Below are positions 49,628 to 59,013 of a stretch of 64,000 nucleotides of DNA, in pieces. The notes under the pieces are model-generated. The model was given only the letters and a program-made list of their open reading frames with translations. It was not told where the DNA came from and searched no databases. This DNA comes from CAYYYG01 sp964490875 (lineage in GTDB: Bacteria; Patescibacteriota; Microgenomatia; UBA1406; GWC2-37-13). Position numbers and translations under genes: made by a program. The stretch's first letter is position 1; the number at the start of each line of letters is the position of its first letter. The stretch spans positions 186,001 through 250,000 of the forward strand of contig CAZBEF010000001.1 of NCBI GenBank assembly GCA_964490875.1, written 5' to 3'.

Positions 49628-50710
49628 TTAACTTAAGATCTCTTTAAACGCATTTATAGCGATTTGTATGTCTTCAGCATCGATATCGCCAATGTTTGAT
49701 ATCTGAATTGCGCTGTCTTTAAAGGGGCCTTTACCATTATATATTATAATCTTTCTATCTCGTAGCTGCTTTTGAATCTCAATTGGACTCATTCCTTTTG
49801 GTATTTTCACTGTTGTAAGCACGTTGCTCATATCTTCCTCATTAATAAGGAATTCAAGACCAAGTTTTTTTAGCGCCTGCCGCATAACGACTGCATGGTT
49901 TTTTATTTTCGCTATTCTATTGCGAATGCCTTCTGTATTTATATTTTTAATAGCTTGATTCAAAGCTAAAAATCCCGACACGTTTGGAGTGTTTGGTGTT
50001 TGTAATAAATCTCGGGAAAATCTATAAAATTTATACAAGTGCAGATACATGGTCCTTTGCTTGGCGTTTTTTAGTGCTTCAAAACATTCTACTTTACCTA
50101 ACACAATTGAACTTCCCGGGAAAGAAGCAAGGGCTTTGCCTGAAGATGTGGTGCAAAAGCTAACATTTGAACCTTCAATATCGATAAGGTCTGCCCCGAT
50201 ACTGCTTACCGCATCAACGAAAAATAATGCGTTATACTTCTTTGCTATTTGACCGATTTCTTTGATAGGGTTGATCATTCCTGTACTTGTTTCATGATGG
50301 GTCATTGCAATTATCTGTATTCCATGTTCTTTCACATATTCTTCAACTTTTTCAGGAACGATTTTGTTCGCCCAGCCGAATTCCAGAACATGGGTATTTG
50401 GATTGTGAATTTTGGAGATATTGTTAAGCCGGTCGCCGAATTCACCATTTGATAAGATTAAAATAGCTTTTCCATCAACTATAGTTGAAAGAATAGATTC
50501 ATTTGCAGATGTTGAAGACCCCGTTATTATTATAGGGTAATATGAGTCTTTATTTTTAATCTCAAAAAGTTCCAATATTTCCTGATTGAGAGATTTCATC
50601 AAATCTGAAAATTCTTGCTCACGATGACACATGTCTTCTTGTGACGCAATTTTTACATTCTCAGCAACGTGGACTGGTCCAGGACAAAATAAGTACTGTT
50701 TTCTATTCAT
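49628..50710 (-). CDS. Class V aminotransferase, PhnW-like
   Basis: 360 residues. FCPGPVHVAENV at the start and the PLP lysine in TTSSGKALASFPG, with the Asp in FFVDAVSSIGADLID, fit the alanine-glyoxylate/2-aminoethylphosphonate-pyruvate aminotransferase group. PhnW makes or uses 2-aminoethylphosphonate; serine- or alanine-glyoxylate transamination is the alternative. First gene of the four-gene operon; the region is more AT-rich than its flanks, perhaps acquired. Confidence 0.82.
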   Translation of the reverse strand: MNRKQYLFCPGPVHVAENVKIASQEDMCHREQEFSDLMKSLNQEILELFEIKNKDSYYPIIITGSSTSANESILSTIVDGKAILILSNGEFGDRLNNISKIHNPNTHVLEFGWANKIVPEKVEEYVKEHGIQIIAMTHHETSTGMINPIKEIGQIAKKYNALFFVDAVSSIGADLIDIEGSNVSFCTTSSGKALASFPGSSIVLGKVECFEALKNAKQRTMYLHLYKFYRFSRDLLQTPNTPNVSGFLALNQAIKNINTEGIRNRIAKIKNHAVVMRQALKKLGLEFLINEEDMSNVLTTVKIPKGMSPIEIQKQLRDRKIIIYNGKGPFKDSAIQISNIGDIDAEDIQIAINAFKEILS

Positions 50711-50916
50711 AATATTCTAAAAAAACGTATTGATAAGCGGTATGTGTGATATATCACAGATGAGTATAATCGGAAATACTATTATATCACAGACTAGATT
50801 ATAATAACAGCCCAAGTAGAAAAACACATACATTTGTCTTATGTATTACTTTGTGGGTACGTTAAAATATAAAATCTAGTGATGCAATTTTGATTTTCTT
50901 TTTTCAAAAATTACGA

Positions 50917-50922
50917 TATAAT
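50917..50922 (+). promoter_or_regulatory. -10 box for a leaderless message
   Basis: TATAAT is separated from the ATG at 50928 by only GCAGC. TTTTCT 17 bases upstream is a weak -35. The rest of the gap 50711-50916 contains TGTGATATATCACA (50745-50758), a palindrome of the CRP-site type, and no gene. Confidence 0.55.
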
Positions 50923-50927
50923 GCAGC

Positions 50928-51578
50928 ATGGCAAATAAAACAAAAAACAAAAAAACCGATCAGCAATATTCAGAAGTTGAAAATAAGGAAGTCGCAAAAA
51001 AACCTCTCAATAAATTATATTTAATTCCGGCAGTTCTGCTTATTCTTGCAGGACTTTTGTTTTATTTTAAAGGACTTTTTGTCGCAGCAACCGTGAATGG
51101 CCAGCCCATTGCACGCACAACAATCATCTCTGAACTGGAAAAACAGGGAGGAAAACGAGCTCTTGAATCCGTAATAACAAAAACCCTTATTATGCAGGAA
51201 GCAAATAAGCGAAAAATCACGGTGAGTCAGAAAGAGTTAGATGAAGAAGCAGCTAAAATTAAAAAAAGTATTGAGGCGCAAGGACAATCACTTGATGCAA
51301 TGCTTGCCGCACAAGGTATGACAAAGCAAGATTATATAAATGAAGTCCGCCTGCAAAAACTACTGCAGAAAATGGTTGGAGAAGTGAAAGTAACCGATGC
51401 AGAAATAGAGAAGTTTATGGCAACTAACCAGCAGATGATGACAGAAGAAACTAATAAAGAAGAACTGAAGAAAAATCTTAGACAAAGTTTGGAACAGGAA
51501 AAGCTGAATCAGGAGTATCAAAAATTTATCGAAAATCTAAAAAAGTCGGCAAAAATAAATTATTTCGTCACGTATTAA
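50928..51578 (+). CDS. Membrane-anchored SurA N-terminal-domain protein without PPIase domain
   Basis: 216 residues. A basic cytoplasmic tail, one membrane helix (about 30-55), then a SurA_N-type chaperone domain (VAATVNGQPIARTTIISELEKQGG in part; LIMQEANKRKITVSQKELDEE). The parvulin (rotamase) domain of PrsA/SurA is absent, and the C-terminus is helical. Such proteins hold exported chains for folding. Likely relevant to the many exported proteins in this window. Confidence 0.85.
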   Translation: MANKTKNKKTDQQYSEVENKEVAKKPLNKLYLIPAVLLILAGLLFYFKGLFVAATVNGQPIARTTIISELEKQGGKRALESVITKTLIMQEANKRKITVSQKELDEEAAKIKKSIEAQGQSLDAMLAAQGMTKQDYINEVRLQKLLQKMVGEVKVTDAEIEKFMATNQQMMTEETNKEELKKNLRQSLEQEKLNQEYQKFIENLKKSAKINYFVTY

Positions 51579-51643
51579 ATTCTGCATAGGTGATTTTTAG
51601 CATTACGCTTCTATTATGCTCCGTTTGAGTATATAATGAATAT

Positions 51644-52102
51644 ATGACGATGTATCCGTATGCGTCTTATAATATTAGTACTCTTCAAGGAAAAGCGCAT
51701 AAAACACTCCAGATTTGTATAACTAAATGCCTTGCGAAATATAATCTTTCATTGCCAGAATGGAAGGTGCTCGGGCAGTTGTATGATCAAAAACATCTAA
51801 GAGTTGCCGACCTTTCTATAATTCTCGGTTATGATGCATCACTTGTCACCAATATTATTGATGCTCTCGAATCAAAAGGAATATTGCAGAGAAAAACTTC
51901 AAAAACAGATCTTCGTGTCAAACGGATTGTAATAACTCAAACTGCTAAAACTCTCATACCAACAATTGAATCAGAGATCTGGAAAATGCTGCATATTCTG
52001 TTACAAGATATCTCTCAAAAAGAGCTCGTTTCTTATATGAAAACTTTGCGGGTGATTATTGACTCAGGAAGACATTATTTAAATGCTGTTACATTGGAAT
52101 GA
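51644..52102 (+). CDS. MarR-family transcriptional regulator
   Basis: 152 residues. Winged helix: LSLPEWKVLGQLYDQKHLRVADLSIILGYDASLVTNIIDALESKGILQRKTSKTDLRVKRIVITQ (shown in part), with the conserved 'D-x-R' wing turn. Flanking helices would form the dimer. Target unknown; the nearby palindrome at 50745 or the ABC exporter promoter are candidates. TATAAT ends 6 bases before the ATG. Its end overlaps the convergent methyltransferase gene by 28 bases. Confidence 0.9.
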   Translation: MTMYPYASYNISTLQGKAHKTLQICITKCLAKYNLSLPEWKVLGQLYDQKHLRVADLSIILGYDASLVTNIIDALESKGILQRKTSKTDLRVKRIVITQTAKTLIPTIESEIWKMLHILLQDISQKELVSYMKTLRVIIDSGRHYLNAVTLE

Positions 52103-53046
52103 GTTTTTTTTATTTTAGCAACAAAAAATCCTTCCATTGTATCCGTTGGCAATATTCGTTTCGTCTTTTTCAATTCTTCAGAATATGAATCTTTCAACCA
52201 GTGTGTGAGTCCGTTCTTCATATGTAAATTTTCTAAGTGCACTTCTTCGAGTTGAATATGTTTTGATTCTTTCTCTAAGATCCAGTTGATGACTTCTTCA
52301 TTTTCCTCTGGTGCAAGGGTACAGGTTGAATACACTATAGTACCTCCGACTTTTGTAGAACTCACCGCAGATCTCAACAACCATTTTTGCAGTTTTGATA
52401 ACCGTTTTATTTTTTTCATAGACCAATCGGCATATGTTTCAGCATCCTCTGCCTGAAATCTTCCTTCCATAGAACATGGAGCATCCAAAAGTACTTTGTC
52501 AAAGTATTCTGGATATTTCTGCCAGATGCTTTGACCAGGTATACTGACAGTTTTTACATTGGTTACTCCCTGATGTTCAAGATTCGCTTTTAGTTTATAC
52601 AAACGTTCACGGCTTATATCATTGGCTATGATTTCTCCTGAATTGTTCATCATTGCTGCAATCTGTGTTGTCTTGCTCCCAGGCGCCGCTGCTATGTCAA
52701 GAACTTTGTCATTTTTGTCAGGATTTAAAATGAGGGCAGGAATCATACTCGACAGCGACTGAATATATATTTTTCCTTCTTTATACAATGACAATTCAGT
52801 CAGGTTTCTTGACTCTATTTCTTCAAGAATCAACGCATCAGAATACCAAGGCAGGGCAGAAAAGTGCAAGTTCAGCTTTTTCAACTCATCAATTACTTCA
52901 TTACGGTTGGATTTCAACGTATTAATGCGGATAATAATCTTTCTAGATTTCTGCATCGAATCGACCGCATTCTGATATTCTATTTGATCAAGAAATAACT
53001 GCGCCAATCTTTCTATAAAAAGCGGCGGGAGGTTGGTATTGTCCAT
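52075..53046 (-). CDS. RsmB/NSUN-family RNA (cytosine-5) methyltransferase
   Basis: 323 residues. SAM site DIAAAPGSKTTQIAA, second motif ANDISRERL, then DAPCSMEGRF and YSTCTLAPEENEEV, which hold the two catalytic Cys of the family. The N-terminal NusB-like domain of RsmB is missing, so it is closer to the RsmF/YebU or NSUN type. It would methylate rRNA or tRNA. Confidence 0.93.
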   Translation of the reverse strand: MDNTNLPPLFIERLAQLFLDQIEYQNAVDSMQKSRKIIIRINTLKSNRNEVIDELKKLNLHFSALPWYSDALILEEIESRNLTELSLYKEGKIYIQSLSSMIPALILNPDKNDKVLDIAAAPGSKTTQIAAMMNNSGEIIANDISRERLYKLKANLEHQGVTNVKTVSIPGQSIWQKYPEYFDKVLLDAPCSMEGRFQAEDAETYADWSMKKIKRLSKLQKWLLRSAVSSTKVGGTIVYSTCTLAPEENEEVINWILEKESKHIQLEEVHLENLHMKNGLTHWLKDSYSEELKKTKRILPTDTMEGFFVAKIKKTHSNVTAFK

Positions 53047-53066
53047 ATTGATGTTATAATTGTACT
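53047..53066. promoter_or_regulatory. Very short divergent promoter with overlapping -10 boxes
   Basis: Only 20 bases separate two divergent start codons. TATAAT (53055-53060) ends 6 bases before the ABC transporter ATG; on the other strand TATAAC (complement of 53053-53058) ends 6 bases before the methyltransferase ATG. The two boxes share TTATAA. Both messages would be leaderless, and each gene's -35 must lie inside the other's coding region. Confidence 0.6.
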
Positions 53067-54833
53067 ATGAAAAATATTTGGAAGATTATAGTCATCTCAA
53101 AGCCGCTTCACCAGCTCATTTTGATTCTCTGTGGACTTATCGTTCTCAGTGCTTTAACAGAACTTGTGGCGCCACTGATGTCAAAATATATCGTCGATGA
53201 AATTGTGCTGCAAACGCAGAAGAAAACAGGCAACCTGAACCAATTAATAGTGCTCCTTAGTATTTCATTTGCATTAAGTTTCCTGGGTACTGTCATCACC
53301 TCAATCAGCAACCGGCTGGGTGATCATTTGGCCGGCAGTATACGGAAATTTCTTACGGAAAAGTTTTATCATAAAGTGCTTTCTCTGCCTCAGAGTTATT
53401 TTGATTCAGAAATTTCGGGAAAAATTGTCAATCAGCTAAACCGCGGTATTAATAATATCCAGATCTTCATGAACTCGTTTACCAACTTTTTGTTTCCATC
53501 TTTGTTGCAAAGTGTTTTTACCATTGCTGCTTTAGCCTATTATAGTCTGCCGGTTGCTTTCTTTATCTTCATTCTCTTCCCGATTTATTATTTCATCACG
53601 AAAGCTTCGACCACCAAATGGGGCCAGCAGGAAGTTAAGAAAAATGCGATTGAAGATATTATTCGCGGCCGGCTGCAGGAAGTTTTGGGCAATATTAAAC
53701 TGGTAAAAAGCTTCAATACCGAACTACGTGAATATAATCTGGTTTCGGGGAATCTCGCCACCAGCAATAAAATTTATGCTGTTCAAAGCCAAAACTATCA
53801 TATATACGACTTTCTGCGCAATATGAGTCTGGTTATAGTTATGACAACCGTCAGCATCTTTGTTTTTTACAACACGTACATGGGACGAATGAGTATCGGA
53901 GAAATGGTACTTATTCTTCAACTCATGAATTTGGCGCGCCGGCCGTTGTTTGCCATGTCTTTCATCTTAACCCGTATTCAGGAAGCTGACAGCGGTTCGA
54001 AAGAATATTTTGAAATTCTTGACCTTGAATCAAAAGAATTTTTTGATCATGATAAAAAGTATGAATATCTGAAAGAACCGTCAATAACATTCGATCATGT
54101 ATCGTTTAAATATGAAAAGTCAGAAATGGTTCTGAAAGATGTTTCATTCAAAATCGCGCCGAATGAAAAGGTTGCGTTGGTTGGTCACAGCGGTGTGGGG
54201 AAGAGTACCATCATCAGTCTCATTCTTAAATTTTATGAACCAACGAGCGGTGATATTTTTCTGAAAGACAAAAATTATAAGGAACTCGATCACGATTTCG
54301 TACGTCATAATATTTCCCTGGTTTTCCAGGAGAACGAACTGTTTTCTTCAACAATTCGTGAAAATGTATCATATGGATCAGAAGCAACCGAAGAGCAGAT
54401 TATCGAAGCGTTGAAGAAGGCCAATGCCTATGATTTTGTGAAGAAGTTTCCAAAAGGATTGGATTCAGAAGTGGGCGAGCGGGGCGTTCGTTTATCTGGC
54501 GGCCAGAAGCAAAGAATTCAGATTGCCCGGGCAATCCTCCGCAGTGCACCGATACTTATTCTAGATGAAGCAACAAGCAGTCTTGATTCAAAATCAGAAC
54601 GAGAAGTTCAGGATGCTCTTCATCATCTGATGAAAGACAGACTCGTTATCATCATCGCGCACCGGTTTTCAACAATTCAAAATGTCAATAAGATCATCGT
54701 AATCGATGATGGAAAAGTCGTAGATTATGGAACGCCTCAGGAGCTTTCAACACGGCAGGGGATTTATAAAGATCTTCTGCATTATCAGGTGGAAGGAAAT
54801 AAAAAGCTTCTCGAGCAGTTTGAGATTTATTAA
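53067..54833 (+). CDS. ABC exporter, fused permease and ATPase (MsbA-like)
   Basis: 588 residues. Six membrane helices (about 15-300), then the nucleotide-binding domain: Walker A VGHSGVGKST, Q loop FQEN, signature VRLSGGQKQR, Walker B ILILDEATSSLDS, H loop IIAHRF. A homodimer would export lipids, peptides or drugs. The substrate cannot be read; expression could be controlled by the MarR protein two genes upstream. An intrinsic terminator follows at 54945. Confidence 0.95.
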   Translation: MKNIWKIIVISKPLHQLILILCGLIVLSALTELVAPLMSKYIVDEIVLQTQKKTGNLNQLIVLLSISFALSFLGTVITSISNRLGDHLAGSIRKFLTEKFYHKVLSLPQSYFDSEISGKIVNQLNRGINNIQIFMNSFTNFLFPSLLQSVFTIAALAYYSLPVAFFIFILFPIYYFITKASTTKWGQQEVKKNAIEDIIRGRLQEVLGNIKLVKSFNTELREYNLVSGNLATSNKIYAVQSQNYHIYDFLRNMSLVIVMTTVSIFVFYNTYMGRMSIGEMVLILQLMNLARRPLFAMSFILTRIQEADSGSKEYFEILDLESKEFFDHDKKYEYLKEPSITFDHVSFKYEKSEMVLKDVSFKIAPNEKVALVGHSGVGKSTIISLILKFYEPTSGDIFLKDKNYKELDHDFVRHNISLVFQENELFSSTIRENVSYGSEATEEQIIEALKKANAYDFVKKFPKGLDSEVGERGVRLSGGQKQRIQIARAILRSAPILILDEATSSLDSKSEREVQDALHHLMKDRLVIIIAHRFSTIQNVNKIIVIDDGKVVDYGTPQELSTRQGIYKDLLHYQVEGNKKLLEQFEIY

Positions 54834-54944
54834 ATCTTTTATTACATATTACTTACATTGTTTTTCTTGAATTCTTAATATTAAAACTTACTATTAATTT
54901 AGTTAAAAAAAAGTAAGTACTAAATAGACTACCTAAATTAAGCA

Positions 54945-54985
54945 AAACAAAACCTCTGCAGGGAAGAGGTTTTGTTTGTGTAATA
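54945..54985 (+). terminator. Hairpin terminator after the ABC exporter
   Basis: AAACAAAACCTCT (54945-54957) pairs with AGAGGTTTTGTTT (54965-54977) around a 7-base loop, a perfect 13-bp stem ending in a T-rich tail. Confidence 0.8.
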
Positions 54986-55037
54986 CACATCACACTCACT
55001 CTTGTCATCTTCTACTTTCTACTGTACTCTTTACCTT

Positions 55038-56768
55038 ATGCTCATACTTATTCTGTTTGCCTTCATTGCGGGAGTTGTAACAATTTTATCGCCTTGCATT
55101 CTTCCCATATTGCCAGTTGTTCTATTGGGATCAGTTGATGGCGGAAAAAGGCGGCCATTTGGAATTGTCGTTGGTTTTATTCTCAGTTTTACATTCTTCA
55201 CGCTCTTTTTGTCTCTTATCGTCCGCTTAACCGGAATTTCTCCCGATGTTCTGCGTGTACTGTCCATCGTCACGATTTCTGTCTTTGGTATCAGTCTAAT
55301 TATTCCCAAAGTACAGTTTTATGTAGAACAGGCGTTCACAAAGTTAGCTCAACTATCGCCAAAACGCAAACAGTCAGGATTTTTAGGAGGTATTATCATC
55401 GGTCTGAGTCTTGGTCTGATATGGACGCCGTGTGTCGGGCCGATTTTGGCTTCTGTCATTTCTCTTGCTCTCACCGGTACGGTAACCGGAGGAGCGGCAC
55501 TCATCACATTAGCTTACGCAATCGGCACCGCAATCCCAATGCTTGCCATCATGTACGGCGGGCGCGGACTTCTGCAGAAGGTTCCCTGGCTTCTGAAAAA
55601 TACAGCAGCAATTCAAAAAATATTTGGAGTTCTGATGATTGTTACCGCGATCGCCATCTTTTTTAATTTAGACAGACGATTTCAGACCTATGTCCTAAAT
55701 ACATTTCCTAAATATGGCTCCGGCTTAACGGTAATCGAAGACAACTCGCTTGTCCAAAACTCTCTTAACACAATAGGACAAGCAAAGAATTTTTCAAAAG
55801 ATAATTTTGGCAAGCCAATGAACGAAGTTGTCGATGAAAATGTCGATATTGCTCCAGAAATTATTGCCGGCGGTCAATGGTTTAATACAAAACCATTAAC
55901 TCTGAAAGAACTTCGCGGCAAAGTCGTCCTTATCGACTTTTGGACATACACCTGTATTAACTGCCAGCGGACGCTTCCATATCTAAAGTCGTGGTATGAA
56001 AAATATCACGACAAAGGACTGGTCATAATCGGAGTTCATACGCCTGAATTTGAATTCGAAAAAAATCCAAAAAATCTTGAAAAAGCCATTGCCGATTTTG
56101 GTCTGAAATATCCCATTGTTCAGGATAATAACTATGATACGTGGAATGCTTACAGCAACAGATATTGGCCGGCAAAATATTTTGTCGATAAAAATGGAAA
56201 AGTTAGATTTACCCATTTTGGTGAAGGAGGATACGATGAATCAGAACAGATGATTCAACAGCTGCTTGCCGAGGCGGGAATGCCAATTCAAAATATATCG
56301 ATATCTAATCCCAGTTACACTGTTTCTACCAGATCGCCCGAATCATATTTAGGATATGGACGAATTCAATATCTCGTCTCGCCCGAACAGATTGTAGCAG
56401 ATAAACCGGTAACCTTTACCGCACCGACATCTCTATCGCTCAATGAATTTGCCTATACAGGTGAGTGGACATTGAAAGAAGAACAAGCACTGCCTTCTAA
56501 AAAAGCATATCTCATTTATAATTTCGACGCTCAGCAGGTTTTTCTTGTCATGCGTCCTCAAAATGGAGCTTCCAGTCGTGTTCGTGTTTATCTTGACGAA
56601 AAGGTTGTTGATTCTCAAAATGCCGGTGCAGATGTTCAAAATGGCATTGTCACCGTCACTTCTGATAGATTATATAAACTCATTAAATTGCCCAAAGAAG
56701 GACAGCATATTCTGAAACTTGAGTTTCTGGACGGCAATATCGAGCTCTACGCATTTACATTTGGTTAA
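55038..56768 (+). CDS. DipZ-like CcdA-thioredoxin fusion
   Basis: 576 residues from ATG 55038. N-terminal CcdA/DsbD membrane domain (ILSPCILPILP and TPCVGPILA hold the two redox Cys in the membrane), about 1-215; an outer thioredoxin/TlpA domain with FWTYTCINCQRTLPYL (CxxC = CINC), about 285-420; and a C-terminal beta domain about 430-576 as in mycobacterial DipZ. It carries reducing power from the cytoplasm to exported proteins with disulphides. Confidence 0.95.
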   Translation: MLILILFAFIAGVVTILSPCILPILPVVLLGSVDGGKRRPFGIVVGFILSFTFFTLFLSLIVRLTGISPDVLRVLSIVTISVFGISLIIPKVQFYVEQAFTKLAQLSPKRKQSGFLGGIIIGLSLGLIWTPCVGPILASVISLALTGTVTGGAALITLAYAIGTAIPMLAIMYGGRGLLQKVPWLLKNTAAIQKIFGVLMIVTAIAIFFNLDRRFQTYVLNTFPKYGSGLTVIEDNSLVQNSLNTIGQAKNFSKDNFGKPMNEVVDENVDIAPEIIAGGQWFNTKPLTLKELRGKVVLIDFWTYTCINCQRTLPYLKSWYEKYHDKGLVIIGVHTPEFEFEKNPKNLEKAIADFGLKYPIVQDNNYDTWNAYSNRYWPAKYFVDKNGKVRFTHFGEGGYDESEQMIQQLLAEAGMPIQNISISNPSYTVSTRSPESYLGYGRIQYLVSPEQIVADKPVTFTAPTSLSLNEFAYTGEWTLKEEQALPSKKAYLIYNFDAQQVFLVMRPQNGASSRVRVYLDEKVVDSQNAGADVQNGIVTVTSDRLYKLIKLPKEGQHILKLEFLDGNIELYAFTFG

Positions 56769-56821
56769 ATCTTCAATTTACACTTGATTTATGGGGGTGT
56801 AATTTTATATATTGGTAGTCT

Positions 56822-57325
56822 ATGATAACAACAGAAGAAAAATCCGAAGATGAAATACAAGATGCAGAGGTAGTTGAAGAAGATGAAGAAACAACTACAG
56901 ACTCACAACCCGCTGATTCAGAAAACGCTGCTGTATCTCAAATAAATCTGGAAAGTCTTATAAACCGCTACTTAAAGGATATTGAAGGCGTCCGCGAAAA
57001 ACTGAAAATGCAAAAGACAATGCTTGATGATGCTTTCAACAATGACGCCGGATATGCAGAAGCTAACCAGAAAGTTAAAGAAGCAACAAAAGTACGCAAC
57101 GGTGTAAAGCAGAAGATTCAAAAACAGCCGGCTATTATTAAAGTAACGAGTGAAATCAATGCACTAAAGGATGAAATGAAAGATCTTCAGGAAGGACTTT
57201 CGCAGTATCTTCAGCAGTACATGACACAGTCGGGCAATAATCAATTTACCGGTGAAGGCGGCGAGGTTCTGGAAATTGTTGTTTCAAGAAGACTGGTGCG
57301 AAAGAATTCCAAATACCGGCCATAA
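56822..57325 (+). CDS. Acidic coiled-coil protein of unknown function
   Basis: 167 residues. The first 45 are very acidic (Glu/Asp/Thr), the rest helical with heptad-like patterns (LINRYLKDIEGVREKLKMQK; INALKDEMKDLQEGLSQYL). No membrane segment. TATATT ends 8 bases before the ATG. Function unknown. Confidence 0.75.
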   Translation: MITTEEKSEDEIQDAEVVEEDEETTTDSQPADSENAAVSQINLESLINRYLKDIEGVREKLKMQKTMLDDAFNNDAGYAEANQKVKEATKVRNGVKQKIQKQPAIIKVTSEINALKDEMKDLQEGLSQYLQQYMTQSGNNQFTGEGGEVLEIVVSRRLVRKNSKYRP

Positions 57326-57378
57326 CTAGGTCAAATACCTTCTTGTAATCGCAGAAAAATCGCATTAGTATTATATAC

Positions 57379-57999
57379 ATGCTTAATCCGAAGATAGAAA
57401 GGCGACGACAGTTTTTCAAATCATTTGAAGCTAAATCACTCCGTAATCGTCCGCCGCTTGTAAAGTTTGCCGATGACTTAACATCCTGGACAGGCACTCC
57501 TCATTTCTTATTATTAAATGCATATATATTTGTTATCTGGATTATTATCAATTTTGGCTTAATACCTGGTCTTGCACCCTTTGATCCGTATCCATTCGGC
57601 CTTCTTACCATGATGGTTTCATTGGAGGCAATCTTTCTTTCTATTTTTGTACTTATCTCCCAGAATAGGTCTGCCTATATCAGCACTATCCGCGATGAAG
57701 TTCATCTGCAGATTAATATGCAGTCTGAACGGGAAGTTACTAAGATTCTGCAAATTCTTGGAGAAATGCGAAAAAAAATGGGTATAACTACCGAAGATCC
57801 AGAACTGCATCAGATGCTCGAACATACCGATGCAGGATATATTGAACAAAGGATTGTAGAGCAGCTTGAGAGAGCAAATAAGTCCATGCTCGAACAACTA
57901 ACCAAAGAATTTCCTGATGTATTACGATTGAGAAAATCTTCTAACGGTGATAGCAAACATATACAAAATGGAGAACATCAGAAAGTATCGGTATATTAG
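57379..57999 (+). CDS. DUF1003 membrane protein
   Basis: 206 residues. KFADDLTSWTGTPHFLLLNAYIFVIWIIIN (in part) and PFGLLTMMVSLEAIFLSIFVLISQNR are the DUF1003 signature, with two membrane helices and a long cytoplasmic helix after them. Function of the family is unknown. A short link TATTAT-ATAC-ATG suggests a leaderless message. Its stop overlaps the convergent solute-binding protein gene. Confidence 0.92.
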   Translation: MLNPKIERRRQFFKSFEAKSLRNRPPLVKFADDLTSWTGTPHFLLLNAYIFVIWIIINFGLIPGLAPFDPYPFGLLTMMVSLEAIFLSIFVLISQNRSAYISTIRDEVHLQINMQSEREVTKILQILGEMRKKMGITTEDPELHQMLEHTDAGYIEQRIVEQLERANKSMLEQLTKEFPDVLRLRKSSNGDSKHIQNGEHQKVSVY

Positions 58000-58880
58000 T
58001 TTAAGTATTTTTCTTTCAGGTTATACAGAATTCCTTTCTGACGAAGCGAAGTAATTGCTGCATTGATTTTTTCCTGAAGTGCTGTCTGATCTTTTCTAAA
58101 CACAATGCCATAATATTCATCGGTAAACGGATCGCTTGATACTTTCAAATCAGGATTATCGGTTATTATGCCTTTTGCAGCAGGCAGATCGCAGAAGATA
58201 GCATCAACTTTTCCGTCTGAGAGATCTTTTGAGGCTTCAACGAAATTTTCATACGTTTGAACCAAACTAGGTGATGTATATTTTTTTGCTTCATCTTCAT
58301 TTGTGGTATTTTCTTGAACTCCAATTTTCTTCCCGGAAAGATCATATGGGGATTTGATGTTTGTATCTGTTTTTCGGGTAATAACAACTTGTCCTGCATT
58401 CAAATATGGATCTGAGAATAAATATTGCTTCTTTCGATCATCGGTTATTGTTACTGAGGCAATAACCATATCTACTTTATTATCTTCAAGCGACTTAAAT
58501 ATATCGTCCCATGTTATATGCACAAAACTAATTTCCACTCCCATCTCGTCGGCCAGCTTCTGGCCAAACTCAATATCATATCCGACCATTTCACCTTTGT
58601 CATTCTTATATTCCATTGGAGAAAAGGTTGCGTCGGTTGCTGCTACAAGCCGGATAACTTTGGGTGCCGGTTTCGGCTGTTCAGCTTCGGTTCTTTGTAC
58701 ATTAGGATTCTGAATGAACCTAGTAACTGTGAAAATGCTTGCTAAAAATGTTATTGCCACAATAAAAACAGCAATCAGGGGAAAATGAAAGTTTCTATGC
58801 ACAGGAGTAGGTGGCTCTACCGGAGGAGTAGTGTTATACTGTGCGCGAAATTTATCTACGTCTAAAGGTGTATAGTTCAC
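57996..58880 (-). CDS. Membrane-anchored amino-acid-type solute-binding protein
   Basis: 294 residues. A Pro-rich cytoplasmic tail and a membrane helix (about 33-55) replace the usual lipoprotein signal. The SBP_bac_3 domain follows: MVGYDIEFGQKLADEMGV, DKVDMVIASVTITDDRKKQYLFSDPY (in part), KIGVQENTTNEDEAKKY. It binds a small ligand, probably an amino acid. No ABC permease or ATPase gene is nearby, so it may work with a distant transporter or as a sensor. Confidence 0.9.
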   Translation of the reverse strand: MNYTPLDVDKFRAQYNTTPPVEPPTPVHRNFHFPLIAVFIVAITFLASIFTVTRFIQNPNVQRTEAEQPKPAPKVIRLVAATDATFSPMEYKNDKGEMVGYDIEFGQKLADEMGVEISFVHITWDDIFKSLEDNKVDMVIASVTITDDRKKQYLFSDPYLNAGQVVITRKTDTNIKSPYDLSGKKIGVQENTTNEDEAKKYTSPSLVQTYENFVEASKDLSDGKVDAIFCDLPAAKGIITDNPDLKVSSDPFTDEYYGIVFRKDQTALQEKINAAITSLRQKGILYNLKEKYLN

Positions 58881-59013
58881 GCGTTTTTGCTAAATTAGTA
58901 CGATACAATGATGGACTATTTTTTTCTGAAAGTCAAGTCCAGATTATTTTCATTCACAAAAAATATTTCATGTTACGACAATATAAATCCATCAATTTGT
59001 TGCAGATAGTCCA

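Noticed and set aside
47075..50710. A complete aminoethylphosphonate pathway
   Set aside because: PEP mutase and phosphonopyruvate decarboxylase genes are not seen, so only the later steps are supported.
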